The notes beneath the pieces were generated by a model. That model was not told where the DNA came from. It made no database searches and worked only from the letters and a program-made list of their open reading frames with translations. DNA of 64,000 nt from Streptomyces sp. NBC_01716. GTDB taxonomy: Bacteria; Actinomycetota; Actinomycetes; Streptomycetales; Streptomycetaceae. The DNA lies in assembly GCF_036248275.1 (NCBI RefSeq), contig NZ_CP109181.1:3968001-4032000 (forward strand). The letters run 5' to 3'. Of this stretch, positions 45,101-54,200 are shown one piece after another (positions within the stretch are counted from its first letter, which is position 1; each line of letters opens with the position of its first letter). Made by a program: the position numbers and the translations under genes.

Positions 45101-48100
45101 TTGAGGCCGCCGCCGCTGTGCGAACGGAACGCGGTGGCGTCGAAGCCCACGGGGGCGTCGGCGGTCCGCGTCAGGGCCAGCGAGTAGACGTTGCCCACGT
45201 AGGGCTGGGAGGCGGTCTGCGTGCTGGAGACGAACACCGCGTACACGTCCTGGACGCCGGTGAAGACGCTCGGGTCGAGGTGCACGCTCGTCGTGGCGAT
45301 GGTTCCCCAGCCCGATCCGCTGTAGTCGAGGGGGATGTCGACGCTCTTCGGGCCGTCCTTCGAGCCGAGGTGCAGCTCGATGTGCGAGTCCGACGCCGCG
45401 CGGGACTGGGGCTTGTCATAGCGGACGGTGACGGTGTCGGCGCCGCCCTGGAGGTCGGTGTCCTTCCACTGCGCCCACGCGCCGTTCGTCACGTTCTCGA
45501 AGATGCCGTTCGAGAGGTTGAGCGGGAGCGAGCCGCTGCCGGTCGCGGCGCTGTTCACCGCGGTCAGCGTGGCGAGCGTGGTCGTGGGGGACACCGAGAC
45601 CTCGTACGGCGAGAACTGGTACCAGTCGAAGTTCGACACCCACTGCTGGCCCGACGGGGCGTGGAACACGAACGTCGCGCTCTTCGCGTCCAGCAGCGCG
45701 TCCGGGTCGGTGACGGCCGCCCGCACCGTGTTGTAGTACTGCCAGCCGCCGGTTCCGGGGAGCTGGACGGTGGCGACGACGGGGCCGTCGGCGGCGCCGG
45801 CGTGAATGTCGACGCTGCTCGGCTTCGCGTTCGTCGCCTGCGAGTTCGCGTAGCGGACCGAGATGCTCCGCGGGGCGACCCCGCCGAAGTCCAGCTTGGT
45901 GAACCGCTCCCACGATCCCTCGGTGACGCCACCGAGGTTGCCGTCGGAGTTGTTCCGCTCGCTGATGAGGCTGGGCCCCTCCTTCTGGTCGGGGTCCTCG
46001 GCCTGCAGGACGGCGTAGCCGCCCTCGTCGATGGTCAGCCCGTCGATGGCGGTCTGGAGCGTGTCCTGTGCGGCCATGATCGTGCCCGTCGCGGAGGTCG
46101 CGCCCGTCGCGGAGGTGGTGTCCGCGAGGACGGTCCGCGCGCGTTCGAGGGCCGACCGGAACAGGTTCCAGGAGCCGTCGGAGTAGTTGGCGCCGCGTAC
46201 CACGGACGCCTGGTCGACGAGTGCGCCGAGGGCCTTGCGGTGCACCGCGGCCGCCGAGATCAGGAGCGGGTCGGTCGGGGATGTACCGGTGCCGCTCACC
46301 GTGGAGGCCCGCACGCCGTGGGCGAAGGCAGCGTCGCGGAAGGCGATGCCGAAGCGTGCGTCGACCTTCGTGGTGCCGGTGAGCGACAGCGTCGCCGTGC
46401 GCGAGCCGCTGACGCGGAGGTCAGCCGTGACACCGGCCGGCAGGCCGGTCACGCTCGCCGCCCCGGTCTTGGTGAGACTGGTTCCCTTGCGCGCGTCGAA
46501 GGACGCCGGTCCGGACAGAGTGAGCTTCACGCTGTCGTGGACGGTGCCGTCCTCGGTGGTGGCGATGGTGCCCGGGTGGGCGGAGACGACGGTGTGGCCC
46601 TTGTCCGTTCCCGTATCGCCGTCACCCGTGTCGCCCGAGTCGGTGTTCAGCGAGTACGCGGGTTTCGTGTGGGCGCCCCACCGGGAGGGCTTGGAACCCA
46701 TGGTGAAGTCCAGGGTTCCGCCGGAGATGATCTGCGAGTAGTCGAGCCACGTGTTGTCGAACCGCTTGCCGTTGAGGGTCGCGTTCTGCACGTAGTAGTT
46801 GCTCGGCGACACGCCGTCGGCCTTCACCGTGAACCGGGTGCCGTTGGCGTAGGTGATCGTCGTGGAGTCGAAGAACGGGCTGCCGATCTGGAACTGGCTG
46901 GAACCGGCGGTCACCGGGAACAGGCCCAGTGCGGCAGCGACGAACATGGTCGACATGGTGCCGGCGTCGTTGTCCATGGTCGGCAGGAAGCCGTTCGGCG
47001 AGAGCTTGTAGACCTGGGTCTTGACCGGCGGGGTGAACTGGCCGCCGGAGCTGGGGGCCTCGTTCGTCGAGCCCGTCGCGATGTAGCGGTTCCAGGTCGT
47101 GCCGGTGTAGATGGCACGCACCCACTTCTGCGTCAGGCTCGGCTCGCCGACGTAGTTGAAGAGGTACGGGGCCTGCAGGTCGATCTCGTTCGCGTTGGAG
47201 TGCAGCATGGTCGAGCCGTCGTCGACGCTGGAGTCCTCGCCGAACATGTGCTTGACCGCGGCCTTGCCGGCCTTCTCGCCGCCCATGGCCTCGATGAGGC
47301 CGCCCATGTTGTACGCGTCGTACCAGTGGTACTGCCACAGCGTGCCCTGGTAGAGGCCGGCCGCCTCGAACTTCTCGTAGTCCGCGCTCTGCCAGTCGCC
47401 GTTCGCGGCACGCGGGGTGAGCAGACCGACCTCGGTGCCGTCGGCCGCGGTCCAGGCGCCGGGCTTCACGAGGTTGTCGATCGCCATCGTCGACTGGGTG
47501 CGCAGCTTCTTCGCGTCGTCCTTCTTGCCGAGCGCGCCGGCGATCACGGAGAGCGCCCACTGGTCGTAGCCGCGCTGCACGGTTGTACCGGGATCACCCG
47601 TGACGTACCCCTGCCGCAACTGCGCCCCGGTGTAGTACCCGGAGTACGAGAGCAGCGCCGGGTACGCCTCGTCGAGCCGGTCGAAGTTCTTGAAGCCCTT
47701 CGACAGCGCGTCGGCGACAAGCACGGCCGAGCGCTCCCAGCGCACGGTCGGGACCGAGTGGGTGAGGCTGCCGAGGCTCTTGCCGGAGGTGCGCGTGTCG
47801 GCGAAGAGCACAATCAGCGACTGGATCATGTCCCGGTAGGTGGCCGGGTCGATGTACGCCTCGACGGAGTACTTGCGGAAGTCGTCCCAGGTGGACCAGC
47901 CGTCGTAGTACGTGAAGCCGTTCGCCTTGTGCACCGCTCCGTCGGCGCCGCGGTACGTACCGCTGGTGCTGGTGGCGTTCACCGGCAGCGCGTACATGCG
48001 GTACAGGTGCGTGTAGAACTCCTTGGTGAGCGTCGACCCGGGGTCGGACTTCGCCGAGGCACGCACGCCGACGGCGCCGAGCGACTTGTTCCATTCCGCC

Positions 48101-49131
48101 TTCGTCCGGGCGCGCGCCTGGTCGAAGGTGAGGTCGCCCACCTCGTTGTGCTGGTCGGTCGCGGCCTGCTCGGCGCTGATCGGCGACAGCGTGATGCGCA
48201 GCTCGATGTCGTCGCCGGCGGCCTTGTCGAACCCGAGGACGGCGCCGGTGTCGGACCCGTCCCGCGTGGTCGCGTCGCTCAGCCTGCCGTCGTTGCCCCA
48301 GCTCTTCAGGGAGGTCACGGGGACGTTCGTGGTGGCGTTGTAGTACAGCTTGTACGAGGCGCCGTTGAACGACCCGGCGATGAGACCAGTGATCGACGTG
48401 GCCCCGTTCGGGAGCGTCGTCGCCTTCATGGTCGAGCGGGTGCGGCTGGTGAAGTTGTTCGCCAGGTCAAGGACGAGCTCGGGGTTCGATCCGGTGGGGA
48501 AGCTGTACCGCTGCAGCGCCGTGCGCGTCGTCGCGGCCATCTCGGCCTTGATGGTGCCGGAGTCCTGCCTCACCGACGACCCGGTTCCGGAGATGGCCCC
48601 GAGGCCCACCTGGTAGTAGCCGGGTGTCGCGGACTCGTCGTCGTGGCTGTAGGGGTGGGCGTACGTGCCGGCGGCGGGGCGGCTGTCGTACTGCACGGAG
48701 GTCGGTACGACGAGCAGGTCACCACCGCCTCCGGAGCCGCCGACGCCGTCGAGGTTCGTCGCCGTGAACCCGGCGATGTGGTCCTCGTTGTAGTCGTACC
48801 CGGTGTGGTTGCGGTTCGGCGTGGTCAGCGGGTTGACCTTGGCCAGACCGTGGGGCGCCTGCGCGCCCGGCATGTCGTTGCCGTAGTCGCCCGCGGTCGA
48901 CACGAACGGGTCGACGAGCTTCGTGTAGTCCGTCCCGCCGGACGTCCCGCCGGACCCTGTGGACGTGGTGGCGCCGGGCACTGCGGTGGCCGCGCCGGCA
49001 CCGGCCAGCGCGCCGAAGCCGAGCGCGCCGGTGAGCAGCACGGCGACCGTCGCGTGCAGGGGCCGATGACGTCGGCGGGCGGTCCGCGGAAGAACCGCGC
49101 GGGGCAAGGGAGCTTGGGATGTGATGGGCAC
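42121..49131 (-). CDS. giant secreted GH92 alpha-mannosidase fused to CBM, FN3 and PAP2-type phosphatase domains
   Basis: 2336 aa from GTG 49131, which has GGAGAGG upstream; longer frames run through the tRNA fragment. Residues 1-50 are a signal peptide ('LHATVAVLLTGALGFGALAG'). About 65-825: GH92 ('YTKLVDPFVSTAGDYGNDMPG', 'GGLIEAMGGEKAGK', 'GTMSTMFVAAALGLFPV'). About 970-1045: FIVAR-like. 1040-1475: three CBM6-like jelly-rolls. 1480-1615: FIVAR helices. 1617-1797: two FN3. About 1814-2160: PAP2/vanadium-haloperoxidase-like phosphatase with K-x6-RP ('KNHYGYLRP', ~1945), 'PSGHTYGGY' (~1983) and 'NRVVLGFHYPLDV'. About 2170-2280: Ig-like. GH92 trims alpha-mannose in a Ca2+-dependent way; the phosphatase may remove phosphate caps. 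No sortase motif. Confidence 0.9.
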   Translation of the reverse strand: MPITSQAPLPRAVLPRTARRRHRPLHATVAVLLTGALGFGALAGAGAATAVPGATTSTGSGGTSGGTDYTKLVDPFVSTAGDYGNDMPGAQAPHGLAKVNPLTTPNRNHTGYDYNEDHIAGFTATNLDGVGGSGGGGDLLVVPTSVQYDSRPAAGTYAHPYSHDDESATPGYYQVGLGAISGTGSSVRQDSGTIKAEMAATTRTALQRYSFPTGSNPELVLDLANNFTSRTRSTMKATTLPNGATSITGLIAGSFNGASYKLYYNATTNVPVTSLKSWGNDGRLSDATTRDGSDTGAVLGFDKAAGDDIELRITLSPISAEQAATDQHNEVGDLTFDQARARTKAEWNKSLGAVGVRASAKSDPGSTLTKEFYTHLYRMYALPVNATSTSGTYRGADGAVHKANGFTYYDGWSTWDDFRKYSVEAYIDPATYRDMIQSLIVLFADTRTSGKSLGSLTHSVPTVRWERSAVLVADALSKGFKNFDRLDEAYPALLSYSGYYTGAQLRQGYVTGDPGTTVQRGYDQWALSVIAGALGKKDDAKKLRTQSTMAIDNLVKPGAWTAADGTEVGLLTPRAANGDWQSADYEKFEAAGLYQGTLWQYHWYDAYNMGGLIEAMGGEKAGKAAVKHMFGEDSSVDDGSTMLHSNANEIDLQAPYLFNYVGEPSLTQKWVRAIYTGTTWNRYIATGSTNEAPSSGGQFTPPVKTQVYKLSPNGFLPTMDNDAGTMSTMFVAAALGLFPVTAGSSQFQIGSPFFDSTTITYANGTRFTVKADGVSPSNYYVQNATLNGKRFDNTWLDYSQIISGGTLDFTMGSKPSRWGAHTKPAYSLNTDSGDTGDGDTGTDKGHTVVSAHPGTIATTEDGTVHDSVKLTLSGPASFDARKGTSLTKTGAASVTGLPAGVTADLRVSGSRTATLSLTGTTKVDARFGIAFRDAAFAHGVRASTVSGTGTSPTDPLLISAAAVHRKALGALVDQASVVRGANYSDGSWNLFRSALERARTVLADTTSATGATSATGTIMAAQDTLQTAIDGLTIDEGGYAVLQAEDPDQKEGPSLISERNNSDGNLGGVTEGSWERFTKLDFGGVAPRSISVRYANSQATNAKPSSVDIHAGAADGPVVATVQLPGTGGWQYYNTVRAAVTDPDALLDAKSATFVFHAPSGQQWVSNFDWYQFSPYEVSVSPTTTLATLTAVNSAATGSGSLPLNLSNGIFENVTNGAWAQWKDTDLQGGADTVTVRYDKPQSRAASDSHIELHLGSKDGPKSVDIPLDYSGSGWGTIATTSVHLDPSVFTGVQDVYAVFVSSTQTASQPYVGNVYSLALTRTADAPVGFDATAFRSHSGGGLKSEPVGWTGSGSTTDLGGTYNGAWLDYGDIDFGSSPKSTVTITYVNNSARCGTGSAVQLYLDSFDAADPGTPYATVPLPVTGSAWSSGGTTSLTLPKAITGTHAVHLRLTTNPDSSHPYVANLGRITFDHVETPAVTDKSTLRKAIERYEGLSADAGRYGSIDFGVYERELAAARALVVADDATQLEVDTQTRGLSLAAGQLIPLPRLKLEDLVATASALHDDRYTDASWKAFTAALAAAKTAVADDAATDATLTARYDDLRRARSALTTKPRTVPATPDAVSATSSGTSVTVAWSAPADTGGSAVTGYRVTLSDGHQIKIDDPESRSTTFTWLRAGRSYTARVQAVNAVGTSHPSAATAPVVTGGGKPQKPAVTGVITDGKRVRVTWRAAGDGGFPVIGYTVALDDGTTAHVPATTGTTLLTTTGKAKAHTATVTAVTLAGTSDDSAATVPATTSATAAAAASDPAYEPSPFPDDTLNATYASDKWPGTGDGTDYFYSLLNGIEDLGSDVLGANAKVPNGTAPTAENDRIAVRVNNAATQKEVDRAVADAATSGTVTMADGLGSRLGPIYRDALNGGQLPKTSALFSRVTKSLDKVDAAKNHYGYLRPYVRLGLVGDGGDIYESQDGSYGSLTTSGSYPSGHTYGGYEAGTILATLLPELAPSILARTSEYGNNRVVLGFHYPLDVMGGRITGQATVAHRWADPDFAKLLTQAHTEMENVLLAQCEKEGYGNTLKACEGDSYAGLSTAQHVDLYTQRLDYGFSRVGKSGQALKAPSDAAALLITAFPDLTTAQRTQIIEQTATDSGSPLDITAAGGASWERINLAAAMSAHVVVNADGSVKVTNYSDATEASVADAKAITVGGVAIDGFDPAVFTYVVDWPKNKKIPALSAVPARSGAQVKVTDGSSVLSSTGSRFTTRTIKVTSANGSVTRTYTVGFQLTDRDDRPVAAGGNGRAGGDAAIAGPGLWPTSGLFGIRGTGLRSPALAWTEPR

Positions 49132-49372
49132 GTAACCTCTCCAGCGTCGCGATACGCCCGCACAGTCCGCCCTAGGGGAGGACAGCGTTGTCAGACCGAA
49201 CGCCGGAGCGTGCGGAGCGAGACGGCAGTGGACGCACGGGACAACACCCGTCGCGTTCACGAACGTGCGCCATAAGACAGGGAAAAGGCGTACAACGGGC
49301 AAACAGAACTCACACAGGAGGTGCGCGCCGGACGCAGCGAAGGGAGTCACCGCCTTCGCGCGCGGCGCGGCT

Positions 49373-49408
49373 CTCAGAGCGCGAGTTCGGTTCTCGTCAC
49401 CCGCTCCA
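49373..49408 (+). other. second tRNA-Gly 3'-end fragment, attachment-site remnant
   Basis: 36 nt matching 37762-37797 with one mismatch (G for A at 49390): variable loop, T-arm, acceptor strand and CCA, in the same orientation, 11.6 kb away. No 5' half precedes it. It is followed within 10 nt by a terminator hairpin, as a real tRNA end would be. With the first copy it brackets 37.8-49.4 kb. Confidence 0.78.
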
Positions 49409-49415
49409 CGGCGAA

Positions 49416-49438
49416 GGCCCAAGTCGGCGACTTGGGCC
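49416..49438 (+). terminator. terminator after the second tRNA-Gly fragment
   Basis: Arms 49416-49425 and 49429-49438 (GGCCCAAGTC and GACTTGGGCC) are exact, 3-nt loop, followed by TCCTTTGTTG. This is the usual layout for a tRNA terminator and supports the tRNA origin of the fragment before it. Confidence 0.75.
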
Positions 49439-49489
49439 TCCTTTGTTGTCCAGACTCGGCAACGACTCGCCGCCTCTTACCAGCGTGGG

Positions 49490-50440
49490 CTACATCGTGA
49501 TCGCCGATCCGGAGGGAGACGAGTTCTGCTGGGACTGAACCACGGGGAACCGCACCCCCGTGAGGTCTTCGGAGACGGCCCACAGGCGCTGCTGGACGGC
49601 TAGCCCGTACGACTGGGGACTGGAGGTGACCAGCCGGGGGTGGCCCATGATCTCGTTGCGTCCGCCGGGGCCGTAGTACTGGCCGCCGAGCGCGGCGGGG
49701 TCGGTGGCGGCGCGCAGGGTCGGCAGTGCGCCCATCGCCGGCGTCTGGGTGATCAGCGGCGCGAGCCAGGTGAGCGGGAGACGGAGGGCCGCGGGGGTGT
49801 TGCGGGCGAGTTCGGTGCTGGACAGGCCGGGGTGCGCGGCCACCGCGGCGGTGGTGGTGCCGTGCATGGCGAGGCGGCGCTGCAACTCGTACGTGAACAT
49901 CAGGTTGGCCAGCTTGGACTGACCGTAGGCGGCGGCCCGGCCGTACGACCGCTCCCACTGCAGGTCGTCGAAGTGGATCGCGGCCCGGATGCGGTGGCCG
50001 GTGCTGCTGACCGTCACCACGCGCGAGCCGGGCACCGGCAGCATCAGGTCCAACAGGAGCCCGGTGAGCGCGAAGTGGCCGAGGTGGTTGGTGCCGAACT
50101 GCATCTCGAAGCCGTCCCGAGTGGTCTGCTTCGGGGTGTACATCACGCCGGCGTTGTTGATCAGCAGGTCGAGCCGGCCGAGCCGGGACCGCAGCGCCGC
50201 CGCCGTGGTCCGGACGGAGTCGAGCGAGGTCAGGTCCAGCGCCTGCACGGTCACGTCGCCGGTCATGCGGGCCGCGGCCTGCTCGCCCTTATCGACGTCG
50301 CGCACGGCGAGCACCACGGAAGCCCCGCGCTCGGCGAGCGCCTTGGCGGTCTCGTACCCCAGCCCGGTGTTGGCCCCGGTCACCACGGCGACCCGCCCGC
50401 GCTGGTCCGGAATGTTCGCCGTCGTCCACTTCTCGCTCAT
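49490..50440 (-). CDS. short-chain dehydrogenase/reductase (retinol-dehydrogenase-like)
   Basis: 316 aa; ATG 50440. NAD(P) motif 'AVVTGANTGLGYETA', 'LDLLINNAGVM' (NNAG), 'VVTVSSTGH' (catalytic Ser) and Tyr-x3-Lys in 'AAYGQSKLANLMF', all intact. The 'MQFGTNHLGHFALTGLLL' form is typical of WWOX/retinol-dehydrogenase-like SDRs common in actinomycetes. It is divergent from the TetR gene at 50544 with three palindromes between them, so it is the likely target. The substrate is not predictable. Confidence 0.9.
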   Translation of the reverse strand: MSEKWTTANIPDQRGRVAVVTGANTGLGYETAKALAERGASVVLAVRDVDKGEQAAARMTGDVTVQALDLTSLDSVRTTAAALRSRLGRLDLLINNAGVMYTPKQTTRDGFEMQFGTNHLGHFALTGLLLDLMLPVPGSRVVTVSSTGHRIRAAIHFDDLQWERSYGRAAAYGQSKLANLMFTYELQRRLAMHGTTTAAVAAHPGLSSTELARNTPAALRLPLTWLAPLITQTPAMGALPTLRAATDPAALGGQYYGPGGRNEIMGHPRLVTSSPQSYGLAVQQRLWAVSEDLTGVRFPVVQSQQNSSPSGSAITM

Positions 50441-50460
50441 GCCAGGCTCCCGACTAGATA

Positions 50461-50532
50461 ACGTACCGAGGGTATCTTGCGCCGACGACGTTAAAGTACT
50501 TTCGGTACGTTGTCAACGTACCGCCGGTACGT
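50461..50532. promoter_or_regulatory. three 17-bp operator-like palindromes for the TetR regulator
   Basis: A perfect palindrome ACGTACCG-C-CGGTACGT lies at 50516-50532. Two matches of 13/17 are at 50494-50510 and 50461-50477. They fill the region between the divergent SDR (start 50440) and TetR (start 50544) genes. The TetR protein probably binds them and represses both promoters. Confidence 0.7.
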
Positions 50533-50543
50533 AAGTTAGGCTG

Positions 50544-51215
50544 GTGATCGTGACTTTCCAGCGGGCGCGAACCGAAGAGCAGCGGGAGATCCGCCGACGG
50601 GCGATCCTCGACATGGCCTCGGCGATGCTCGACGAGATGCCTGTGGCCGCCGTCACCCTGAACGAGCTGAGCCGCCGGGTAGGCCTGGCGAAGCCGAACG
50701 TGCTGCGCTACTTCGAGTCTCGCGAGGCGGTGCTGCTGGAACTGCTGGACCACTTCCTGCAGGAGTGGCTGACGGAACTGGCAGACGAGCTGGCCGCCGG
50801 CGTCGACGAGAATCTGCCCATGGCCGAGCGAGCGGCGGCGGTGGCCGAGACCCTCAGCCGCTCACTCTCCGGCCGAGTGGTGCTGTGCGACCTCTTCGGC
50901 GCACAGGGCGGCGTCCTCGAACACAACGTCTCCGTCGCGGTCGTAACACGTTTCAAGCGCGCCTCCCTGGACCGCCTGACAACGATGACCGCCCTGATCC
51001 GGAAGTACCTGCCGGAGCTGGGCGAGAACGCCACACAGTTCAGCCTGCAGACCATGGTCATGGCCGGCGCGCTGTCGGCGTACAGCACACCCCCACCCAG
51101 CCTCCAGGCGGCCTACCAGGCCGAGCCCGACCTGGCCCAATTCCACCTGGAGTTGAAGGACACCCTGAAACTGGCCCTGACCGCGACCCTCCTGGGCGTG
51201 CTGCCCCGCCGCTGA
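50544..51215 (+). CDS. TetR/AcrR-family transcriptional regulator
   Basis: 223 aa from GTG 50544; a GTG at 50550 is an alternative. N-terminal HTH (residues ~14-60): 'RRRAILDMASAMLDEMPVA', then 'VTLNELSRRVGLAKPNVLRYFESREAVLLELL', the standard TetR DNA-binding region. The C-terminal ligand domain is helical and unlike known drug sensors. It is divergent from the SDR, so autoregulation and control of that gene through the palindromes is inferred. Confidence 0.92.
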   Translation: MIVTFQRARTEEQREIRRRAILDMASAMLDEMPVAAVTLNELSRRVGLAKPNVLRYFESREAVLLELLDHFLQEWLTELADELAAGVDENLPMAERAAAVAETLSRSLSGRVVLCDLFGAQGGVLEHNVSVAVVTRFKRASLDRLTTMTALIRKYLPELGENATQFSLQTMVMAGALSAYSTPPPSLQAAYQAEPDLAQFHLELKDTLKLALTATLLGVLPRR

Positions 51216-51256
51216 CCTGCCCCGCCGTTGACCTGCGGCACCGCCTACGCACGCAG

Positions 51257-54200
51257 CTACGCACGCAACGCGATCACCGTCGTACCCGAGCCGACCGGGC
51301 CGACCCGCAGCACCGTGCCGGTCAGGTCGTCGAACGATGTCATCTTGACGCCTCCGTGCGCGTCCGCGGCCGACATGGCCACCCGGTACGCCCCCGGGTC
51401 GGCGTCGCCGATCTCCAGTTCCACCACCGCCCGGGTGTTGGGCGGCACGGTCACTCTGAGGGAGTGCGTGCCCTTGGAACGGCGCAGGGAGACCGAGACG
51501 GGGCCGCGCACGGACGGGACCGTTCCGTCGACCCGGGTCAGCCTCCCGGTCCTGGGCCGGACACGGAACCCGGCCGCGCCCGGTTCCGTGACCTGGACGC
51601 CCAGTACGTGCCGGGCCACGGCGTTGGCGGGGGCGGAGGCCCAGGCGTGGGAGAAGGTCATGTTCGGCTTCAGGGACGGGTCCCATGCCTCCGCGACAAT
51701 GGTGGCCTTCAGGTCGTCGATCATGTGCAGCCATGAGTTGGTGGCCCTGGAGGTGAGCAACGCGAGCGCGGCGTCGGCGCGGCCGAGCCGGAACAACGCG
51801 TCGAGCAGGAACTGCGCCCCGTACACGCTCATCTTCATACCGCCCGCGGCGAGAGTGTCGCCCATCCTGGTCAGCACCTCGCCGTCGAGGGAGGCGTCGA
51901 CACCGAGCGCGACCGGGAAGGCGGTGGCGTGCTGGGCACTGTGGGTGGTGCCCACACCATCGCGGAACCGACCCGCCGAGGTGTCGAGCAGGGTGTCGCG
52001 CATGGCGGCGGCGAGGGTGTCGGCCCGCTCCCGCATCAACGCTTCCTCATCGCTCTCGCCGAGGGCGTCGGCGCACTTGGCGAGAGCGTCGAAGGCCGCG
52101 TACTGGAAGGCGTTGACGACGGTGTTGACACTGGTGAAGACGTAGCCGTCGCGGCTGGTGGCGGGCCAGTCGACCAAGTCACCGAGATCCTGGCTGGAGT
52201 TGCCGGGCGACTTGTGAACCAGACCGTCGGGACCCAGATATGAGGTGAGGTTCTTGGCGGCGAGCAGGGCGTAGTCCTTGGCGAGCTGCCGGTCGTCGCC
52301 GGTGGCGAGATAGTCCTCCCAGGCGGAGATCGCGCACATCAGCCGGTACTCGGTGGGCCAGGTGCCCTGGCGGACCAGATAGTCGTTGGACCACCGGGCG
52401 AGCGCGTACGAGCGCTGCACGCCGTACTCGGAGAGCTGGTTGATCAGCGCGTCGCCCTCGTAGGGGCCGCGCTCGCGGGTCGGGGTGTCCTGGTAGAGGT
52501 CACCGCGGGTCGCCTCGATGGAGTAGCGGCACAGGTCCCAGACCCGGTCCAGATCGGGGTCCGAGCTGCTGAAGCGGGAGTCGGATTCGTCCCAGTCGAG
52601 CTTCCAGGCGCGGCCCCTGACGGTCGCCCGGGACAGGTCGACGGAGGTGCGCAGCTCGGCCCAGCGGAAGCCGCGGTAACCCCAGTGCTCGAAGCGCTGG
52701 GGACCGTCGCGCAGGGTCCACACCTCGCGGTAGAGGTTGGTGGCCCGCAACTGATACTTCACGGTGCCGTCGGCGTTGAGCTCCTCGCCGAGGCGTACCT
52801 CCACGGTGTCACCCGCGTTCCCGGTGACCTCCAGGGCCAGCCCGCCGGCGATCTCCCGGCCGAGGTCAACCAGCCAGCGGCCATCAGCCACTTCGGTCAC
52901 CGAGGCAGGGGTGACGTCGTGCAGCCGTACGGGCTCGATGAGCGCCGGGACCAGGCCGTCGATGACCGAGCGGGATGCGGGGGTGAGCCAGTCGGCGTCG
53001 TCGAAGCCGGGCTCGGTCCAGCCGACGGGCTCGTTGCGCAGATCCCAGTACTCCTGGGGCGCGGTGAAGAAGCTGCTGCCCGCGCTGCCCCCGCCCGGGA
53101 GCAGGCCGTGCTCGCCGCGGGCTCTCCAGTCGCCGCCCGAGCCGATGGTGGCCCGGCTGCCGTCGGTGTAGGTGATCTCCAGTTGGGCCAGGAACTTCTG
53201 CTCCGAGGGGGTATGACACAGCGCGGCCAGAGCGTTGGCCCGGCCGGCGCGCAGGGTGTCGGTGATGTCGAAGGACTGGTACGCGACCCCGGAGCCGGAG
53301 CGTACGGAGGCGTAGCCGACCAGGCTGCCGTTGCTCCACACTTTGGCCACGTACTGCCTGGCCGGGTTGGCGGAGGTGGCGGCCACGTGCAGCACGGCGG
53401 CGGCGACCCTCTTGCCGTACGCCAGGCCGTACTCGTGCCGCAGCAGCGCCCAGGTGTTGTCGCCGCCGTAGGAGGAGAGCGAGAAGGCGCCGGTGGGGAA
53501 GGTGAGGACGCCGTTCGCGACAGTGCCCGCGGAGAACGTGCCTTTGTGGGAGGCGAAGTCGTCCTGGAGCAGCACGGTGCCGTCGGCCGCGGTGAAGCGG
53601 ACGCTGTCGTACACCTGCGACTCGGTGCGGCCGTTGCGCAAGCCGATGTTGCCCGCCGGGTAGCGGGTGTGGGTGGTGGTGTCGACGACGGTGCCGTTGA
53701 CGCCGGTGGTGAAGGTGGAGCCGGTCATCGTGACGGAGAGGTCCAGCCACTCACCGGTCGCGACCGGGAAGGGCAGAGTCACCTCGCCGAGGACGCTGTA
53801 GGTACCGTTCACGCACACGTGCTTGCGCAGCACTCCGGCGATACCGTCGGCGCGCAGTTGCCACATGTAGTTGTTGGCGGTGTCGGTGGCCCGGAACCAC
53901 AGACCGGCCGCCACCGCGGTGATCTTCAGGCGAGTGGCGAAGGTACCGTCCGTCATGGTGGGCCCGGCCGGGGCCCAGATGGGCTCGGCCCGCCACTCGT
54001 CCTCCACCGCGGTCGCCATCAGCACCGGCTCCGACCACGACGACGATCGCTTGTCCCCCCAGCTGCGGACCCGCCACCAGTAGGCGGTACGCGGTTTCAG
54101 CGCCGGTCCGCCGTAGGCCACGGCGGTGGAGTCGGCAGCGGCCACCCTGCCGCTGCTCCAGACCAGTCGGTGGTTCTCGAACCCGGCCGGGGTGGTGGCG

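Noticed and set aside
45118..49275. Long plus-strand open frame opposite the GH92-PAP2 gene
   Set aside because: Antisense shadow created by high GC; the minus-strand frame has complete recognisable domains and a ribosome site.
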